In this document: positions 6,052 through 9,488 of the stretch, in pieces
Numbering within the stretch: position 1 is the first letter of the stretch
How the letters are laid out: the number at the start of each line of letters is the position of its first letter
Translations under genes and position numbers: made by a program
The notes under the pieces: generated by a model
What the model was told of the DNA's origin: nothing
The model's input: only the letters and a program-made list of their open reading frames with translations
Databases searched by the model: none
Assembly (NCBI GenBank): GCA_028869615.1
Contig: JAGWRQ010000072.1
Span: 1 to 9,488 of the forward strand
Length of the DNA: 9,488 nucleotides
Direction: 5' to 3'
DNA from: Candidatus Methylomirabilota bacterium
GTDB taxonomy: Bacteria > Methylomirabilota > Methylomirabilia > Methylomirabilales > Methylomirabilaceae

Positions 6052-8709
6052 ATGCCGCGGTTGACAGGCGGAGAGATCCGCGAACGATTCTTGCGATTTT
6101 TTGAGCGGAACGACCATACGGTCGTTGCCAGTTCGTCACTGGTCCCTGCCGGCGACCCGACGCTGCTCTTCACGAATGCCGGGATGGTGCCGTTTAAAGG
6201 GGTCTTCCTGGGGACGGATCCGCGTCCCTACCGGCGCGCCGTCTCGGTCCAGAAATGTTTGCGCGTCAGCGGGAAACATAACGACTTGGAGAATGTCGGT
6301 CGAACCGCCCGTCACCACACCTTTTTTGAGATGCTCGGCAACTTCTCCTTTGGCGATTACTTTAAGGAGGGCGCCATTGAATACGGCTGGGCGTTCCTGA
6401 CGCGCGAGCTGGAGTTGCCGGAGGATCGGCTCTGGGTCACCATTTACAAGGATGACGATGTGGCGGGCGAGCTGTGGCAGAGGCTGACCGGCCTGTCGCC
6501 TGATCGTATCGTCCGCCTGGGGGAAAAAGACAATTTCTGGTCTATGGGCGAGACCGGTCCATGCGGGCCGTGCTCAGAGTTGATCTTCGATCAGGGTCCG
6601 AGGATCGGTTGCGGACGGCCGACCTGCGGTATTGAATGCGGGTGCGATCGCTATCTGGAACTGTGGAACCTGGTGTTCATGCAATACAATCGTGATGCCT
6701 CCGGGACCCTCACGCCGCTGCCGAAGCCAAGCATTGATACGGGAGCCGGGCTGGAGCGGATGGCCGCAGTCTGCCAAGGGGTAAAGAGTAATTTTGAGAG
6801 CGACCTGATTCGTCCACTGATCGCCACGGTCGAGGAGCTCTCGCAGAAACGATACGGGGCGGACGAGCAGGATGATGTATCGATGAGGGTCATCGCCGAC
6901 CACGCGAGGGCGGTCACCTTCGCATTGGCCGACGGCGTACTGCCCAGCAACGAGGGGCGAGGCTACGTACTGCGGCGGATCCTCCGGCGCGCGCTCCGAC
7001 ATGGTCGTCTCCTTGGACTGGATGAGCCGTTCCTCGCCGCTGCCACCGACAAGGTCATTGACCTGATGACGGATGCCTATCCGGAGCTGCCGGCAAACAG
7101 GGCGCACGTCGCGCGCCTGGCCTGGATCGAGGAGGACCGGTTCGGCATTGTGCTGCGTGAGGCGCTCCCTCGGCTGCATGACCTCATTCAGAATGTCAGG
7201 TCTCAGACGGCAGAGCGGGCTATCTTGCCAGGGCTAAAGCTCTTTGAGTTGTACGATACCTACGGCGTACCGCGCGACCTAATCGATGAAATCGCCGTTG
7301 AGCAGTCGGTCACATGCGATTGGGACGGGTTCGAGACGGAGTTGAGACGCCAGCGCGACATGTCGCGGGCGCACCTGAAAGCGTTTGGAGATGTCCAGGG
7401 GGTTGCGGAAGCCTTCCATGACCTTGTCAGGGCGAGGCAAACAGTGTTCCTGGGCTATGAGCGCCTCGAGCTGGCGGCGTCGGTGGTTGCGGTCATCGCT
7501 GACGGCAAACAGGTCGATCGGATTGGCGCGGGGCAGGAAGGCGAGGTCGTCCTCGACCAGACCCCCTTCTATGCGGAATCCGGCGGGCAGGTGGGTGATG
7601 CCGGGTACCTTCGAGGTGACGCGGTCCTCGCGGAGGTCCTGGACACGAAACGCCCGTTGGCCGGATTGATCGTCCATCGAGTTCTGGTAAAGCGGGGCGA
7701 GATCAGGAACGGTCAGCGATTCCTCGCCTCGGTTGATGCGGGTCGGCGGAGTACGACGGTCAAAAATCACACCGCCACACACCTCGTCCACGCGGCGCTC
7801 CGACAGATCCTCGGAGATCATGTGCGACAGGAAGGCTCGCTGGTGGCGCCGGACCGCTTGCGCTTTGACTTCCGACACTACGGGCCCCTGAGTCCCGCCG
7901 AGGTCACGCAGATCGAGGAAATGGTCAATGCGAAGCTCTGGGCCAACCTGCCGGTGACGGTCGAAGAGATGCGGCTGGATGAGGCGCTGGCGAAAGGCGC
8001 GCTGGCGTTCTTCGGCGACAAGTACGGGGACGAGGTGCGGGTGGTGAGTGTTGCCGACTTCAGCATCGAACTATGTGGAGGGACCCACACCAGGGCGACA
8101 GGGGAGATCGGCCTGTTCAAGATCGCCCATGAGACAGGCGTCGCCGCAGGCATACGGCGAATCGAGGCCCTAACCGGCCCTGGCGCCTTTCAGCACTTGA
8201 AACGCGAGGGCGAGGTCCTGCGGGAATCGGCTGATCGGCTGAAGAGTAAGCCGCTTGAAGTGCCGGAAAAGGTGGACCGCCTCTTCGAGTCGGCCCGCGC
8301 CTTCGAGCGAGAGGTCGAGCGACTCCGCGCCAAGCTGGGCGTGGAAATGGCGGAGGAGCTGCTGAAGAAGGCGACCCAAGTCGACGGTGTCACGGTGGTG
8401 GCTGGACTGGCCGAGCGGTGTGATCAGCGAGCGCTACGCGAGCTCGCCGATCGACTGAGAACGAAGATTGGCAGCGGAGTAATCGTCCTGGCGACGTCCT
8501 TGGATGGACGGGTAGGCTGGGTGGCGGCTGTGACGCCGGATCTCACCTCGCGGTTGCACGCCGGAAAATTGGTGAAGGAGGTGGCAAGCATCACCGGTGG
8601 GAGCGGGGGCGGTCGGGCCGATCTCGCCGAAGCCGGCGGGAAGAATCCCGACGAGTTGGATCGGGCGCTTCGGTTGGTCCCGGAGTTAGTCAAACGGTTC
8701 CTCGCATAA
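6052..8709 (+). CDS. alaS: Alanine--tRNA ligase
   Basis: 885 residues from ATG 6052 (family about 875). It charges tRNA-Ala with alanine and clears mischarged Ser and Gly. The catalytic class II core has LLFTNAGMVPFKGVFLG, then RHHTFFEMLGNFSFGDYF (87-104) and a GRGYVLRRILRRA helix (302-314). Editing-site ligands are all present: His573 and His577 in HTATH, Cys675 and His679 in CGGTH. A C-terminal DHHA1/C-Ala domain ends with a Gly-rich GGSGGGRADLAEAGG from 849. A Cys-rich stretch (C171, C174, C187, C192, C196, C198) lies in the core; a metal site is possible but inferred. An upstream GTG at 6040 overlaps the recX stop (TAGTG) and would add four residues; ATG 6052 is preferred because the AGGGG at 6033-6037 is too close to 6040, though 14 nt to 6052 is long. 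No terminator hairpin is apparent after the stop. Confidence 0.98.
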   Translation: MPRLTGGEIRERFLRFFERNDHTVVASSSLVPAGDPTLLFTNAGMVPFKGVFLGTDPRPYRRAVSVQKCLRVSGKHNDLENVGRTARHHTFFEMLGNFSFGDYFKEGAIEYGWAFLTRELELPEDRLWVTIYKDDDVAGELWQRLTGLSPDRIVRLGEKDNFWSMGETGPCGPCSELIFDQGPRIGCGRPTCGIECGCDRYLELWNLVFMQYNRDASGTLTPLPKPSIDTGAGLERMAAVCQGVKSNFESDLIRPLIATVEELSQKRYGADEQDDVSMRVIADHARAVTFALADGVLPSNEGRGYVLRRILRRALRHGRLLGLDEPFLAAATDKVIDLMTDAYPELPANRAHVARLAWIEEDRFGIVLREALPRLHDLIQNVRSQTAERAILPGLKLFELYDTYGVPRDLIDEIAVEQSVTCDWDGFETELRRQRDMSRAHLKAFGDVQGVAEAFHDLVRARQTVFLGYERLELAASVVAVIADGKQVDRIGAGQEGEVVLDQTPFYAESGGQVGDAGYLRGDAVLAEVLDTKRPLAGLIVHRVLVKRGEIRNGQRFLASVDAGRRSTTVKNHTATHLVHAALRQILGDHVRQEGSLVAPDRLRFDFRHYGPLSPAEVTQIEEMVNAKLWANLPVTVEEMRLDEALAKGALAFFGDKYGDEVRVVSVADFSIELCGGTHTRATGEIGLFKIAHETGVAAGIRRIEALTGPGAFQHLKREGEVLRESADRLKSKPLEVPEKVDRLFESARAFEREVERLRAKLGVEMAEELLKKATQVDGVTVVAGLAERCDQRALRELADRLRTKIGSGVIVLATSLDGRVGWVAAVTPDLTSRLHAGKLVKEVASITGGSGGGRADLAEAGGKNPDELDRALRLVPELVKRFLA

Positions 8710-8731
8710 GCCCATTCTGGCCCCATTTCTC

Positions 8732-8760
8732 TTGTAGGTTGCTGCCAGCCATGGTATAAA
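8732..8760 (+). promoter_or_regulatory. Candidate promoter for psd-pssA
   Basis: TTGTAG (8732-8737) is followed after 17 nt by TATAAA (8755-8760), preceded by TGG to make an extended -10. It lies in the 97-nt gap between alaS and psd, about 46 nt before the psd start. It suggests that the phospholipid genes have their own transcript rather than depending on the alaS run. Confidence 0.6.
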
Positions 8761-8806
8761 TGAGTAACATTATTGATCAAATGCTCTTCTGTGCGAGGTG
8801 TGAACG

Positions 8807-9433
8807 ATGATACCGATTGCACGGGAGGGGTGGCCGTTTATCCTCGTACCGCTGAGCTTGGCTGTCATCCTGTGGGTTGTAGGGTGGCATGGTAGTAGTG
8901 TTACGACATGTGTCTTGGCCGTGTTGGTAGCACTGTTTTTCCGTGATCCGGCGCGCGACATTCCGAAAGGCGAGGGACTGATTCTTGCCCCCGCTGATGG
9001 GACCGTTGTCCAGGTCACCCAGTATCTTGGCCGGGAGTTGCAAGAGTCGGCCACCCAAATCAGCATCTTTCTGTCGGTTTTCGACGTACATATCAATCGA
9101 GCCCCGTTTCCCGCGGTAGTCGGAAAGGTCGAGTATAGACCCGGGACGTTTCGTCTGGCATGGCAGTCTGAGGCGTCGGCAGAGAATGAACAGAACCTTA
9201 TCACGCTGAAGGCGCCGGAAGGTCAACTATTGGTGAAACAGATTGCAGGCTTTATCGCAAGACGTATCGTCTGCCGGGTCGTTCCCGGACAAAAACTTGA
9301 TGCCGGAGAGCGGATTGGGATGATTCGGTTCGGATCACGCGTCGATCTTATCGTCCCGGCGCGTGCGGAGCTTCTTGTGAAGCGCGGAGATCGTGTGTAC
9401 GGAGGAACCAGTGTGATGGGGACGCTCCGATGA
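8807..9433 (+). CDS. psd: Phosphatidylserine decarboxylase, short form
   Basis: 208 residues. It converts phosphatidylserine to phosphatidylethanolamine at the inner membrane, using a pyruvoyl group made by self-cleavage. Seen: two N-terminal hydrophobic segments (about 9-27 and 31-45), FFRDPARDIP (44-53), APADGTVV (61-68) and FLSVFDVHINRAP (88-100). The cleavage motif FGSRVDLIVP (175-184) is of the Gly-Ser type, with Ser177 expected to become the pyruvoyl, rather than the LGST of the longer enteric enzyme. The length is that of the compact PSD-A family (about 200-220), lacking the long N-terminal part of E. coli Psd. The start ATG has GAGGTG 6 nt upstream. Its TGA overlaps the next ATG (ATGA), pointing to coupling with pssA, the enzyme that makes its substrate. 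Confidence 0.96.
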   Translation: MIPIAREGWPFILVPLSLAVILWVVGWHGSSVTTCVLAVLVALFFRDPARDIPKGEGLILAPADGTVVQVTQYLGRELQESATQISIFLSVFDVHINRAPFPAVVGKVEYRPGTFRLAWQSEASAENEQNLITLKAPEGQLLVKQIAGFIARRIVCRVVPGQKLDAGERIGMIRFGSRVDLIVPARAELLVKRGDRVYGGTSVMGTLR

Positions 9434-9488
9434 GGAGAGGTCGGCGACGGCGGGGAGTCTATTTCCTGCCGAGCCTGCTGACTATCAG
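9430..9488 (+). CDS. pssA: CDP-diacylglycerol--serine O-phosphatidyltransferase, N-terminal fragment
   Basis: Only the first 19 codons are in the window: a very basic start (MRRGRRRRG) followed by VYFLPSLLTI and the cut end. The 'R-G-x-Y-x-L-P-S-L-x-T' opening is typical of PssA proteins encoded after short Psd enzymes. The ATG overlaps the psd stop as ATGA and has GGGGA 7 nt upstream, within psd. PssA joins serine to CDP-diacylglycerol to give phosphatidylserine, the Psd substrate. The catalytic CDP-alcohol phosphotransferase motif lies beyond the edge, so the call rests on the opening residues and the context. Confidence 0.8.
   Translation, partial: MRRGRRRRGVYFLPSLLTI

Noticed and set aside
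6574..7878. Two minus-strand frames of about 200 codons inside alaS (6574-7179 and 7279-7878)
   Set aside because: Both lie opposite strongly conserved AlaRS domains and have no family features or plausible start signals.
8710..8806. Possible terminator after alaS
   Set aside because: No stable hairpin with a T tract was found; the spacer is better explained by the psd promoter and ribosome binding site.

Overview
This is a 9.5 kb chromosomal window from a Gram-negative-type bacterium of moderately high GC (by eye a little under 60%). It is mostly housekeeping genes: a DNA-repair / type IV pilus / tRNA-charging block (recA, pilT, recX, alaS) and a phospholipid block (psd, pssA). A PilT retraction motor together with a PSD/PSS phospholipid pathway fits a didermic bacterium. 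The protein flavour resembles deeply branching groups such as NC10 (Methylomirabilota), Nitrospirota or former Deltaproteobacteria. This placement is an impression, since no rRNA or other phylogenetic marker was compared.

Layout, left to right. (1) 3-1013 (+): nucleotidyltransferase-fold protein of the NTP_transf_5 type, open at the left edge. It converges with (2) a minus-strand two-gene operon: an ExeA/GspA-like AAA ATPase (2994-2188) followed by an HD-GYP-domain protein (2170-1034) whose HD metal-binding pair is replaced by Cys-Asn. (3) A 335-nt divergent regulatory region (2995-3329) with candidate promoters in both directions and a 12-bp interrupted palindrome. (4) A tight plus-strand run, recA (3330-4385), pilT (4401-5576), recX (5462-6040) and alaS (6052-8709), with gaps of 15 nt, -115 nt and 11 nt. 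(5) A 97-nt spacer with a good extended -10 promoter. (6) psd (8807-9433), whose ATGA overlap leads into the start of pssA (9430 to the right edge).

How they may work together: RecX modulates RecA filaments, and the two genes flank the pilus retraction ATPase pilT, so repair and motility/competence functions share a transcript. The divergently transcribed ATPase plus degenerate HD-GYP pair could belong to an envelope or pilus/secretion process sensitive to cyclic di-GMP; this is inference from neighbourhood and family only. Psd and PssA are consecutive enzymes of phosphatidylethanolamine synthesis and appear translationally coupled.

I found no tRNA, rRNA, CRISPR array, insertion sequence or phage gene. 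The most unusual items are the HD-GYP protein with lost catalytic ligands, its pairing with an ExeA-like ATPase, the long pilT/recX overlap and the palindrome in the divergent promoter region. I see no convincing sign of an entirely new system.
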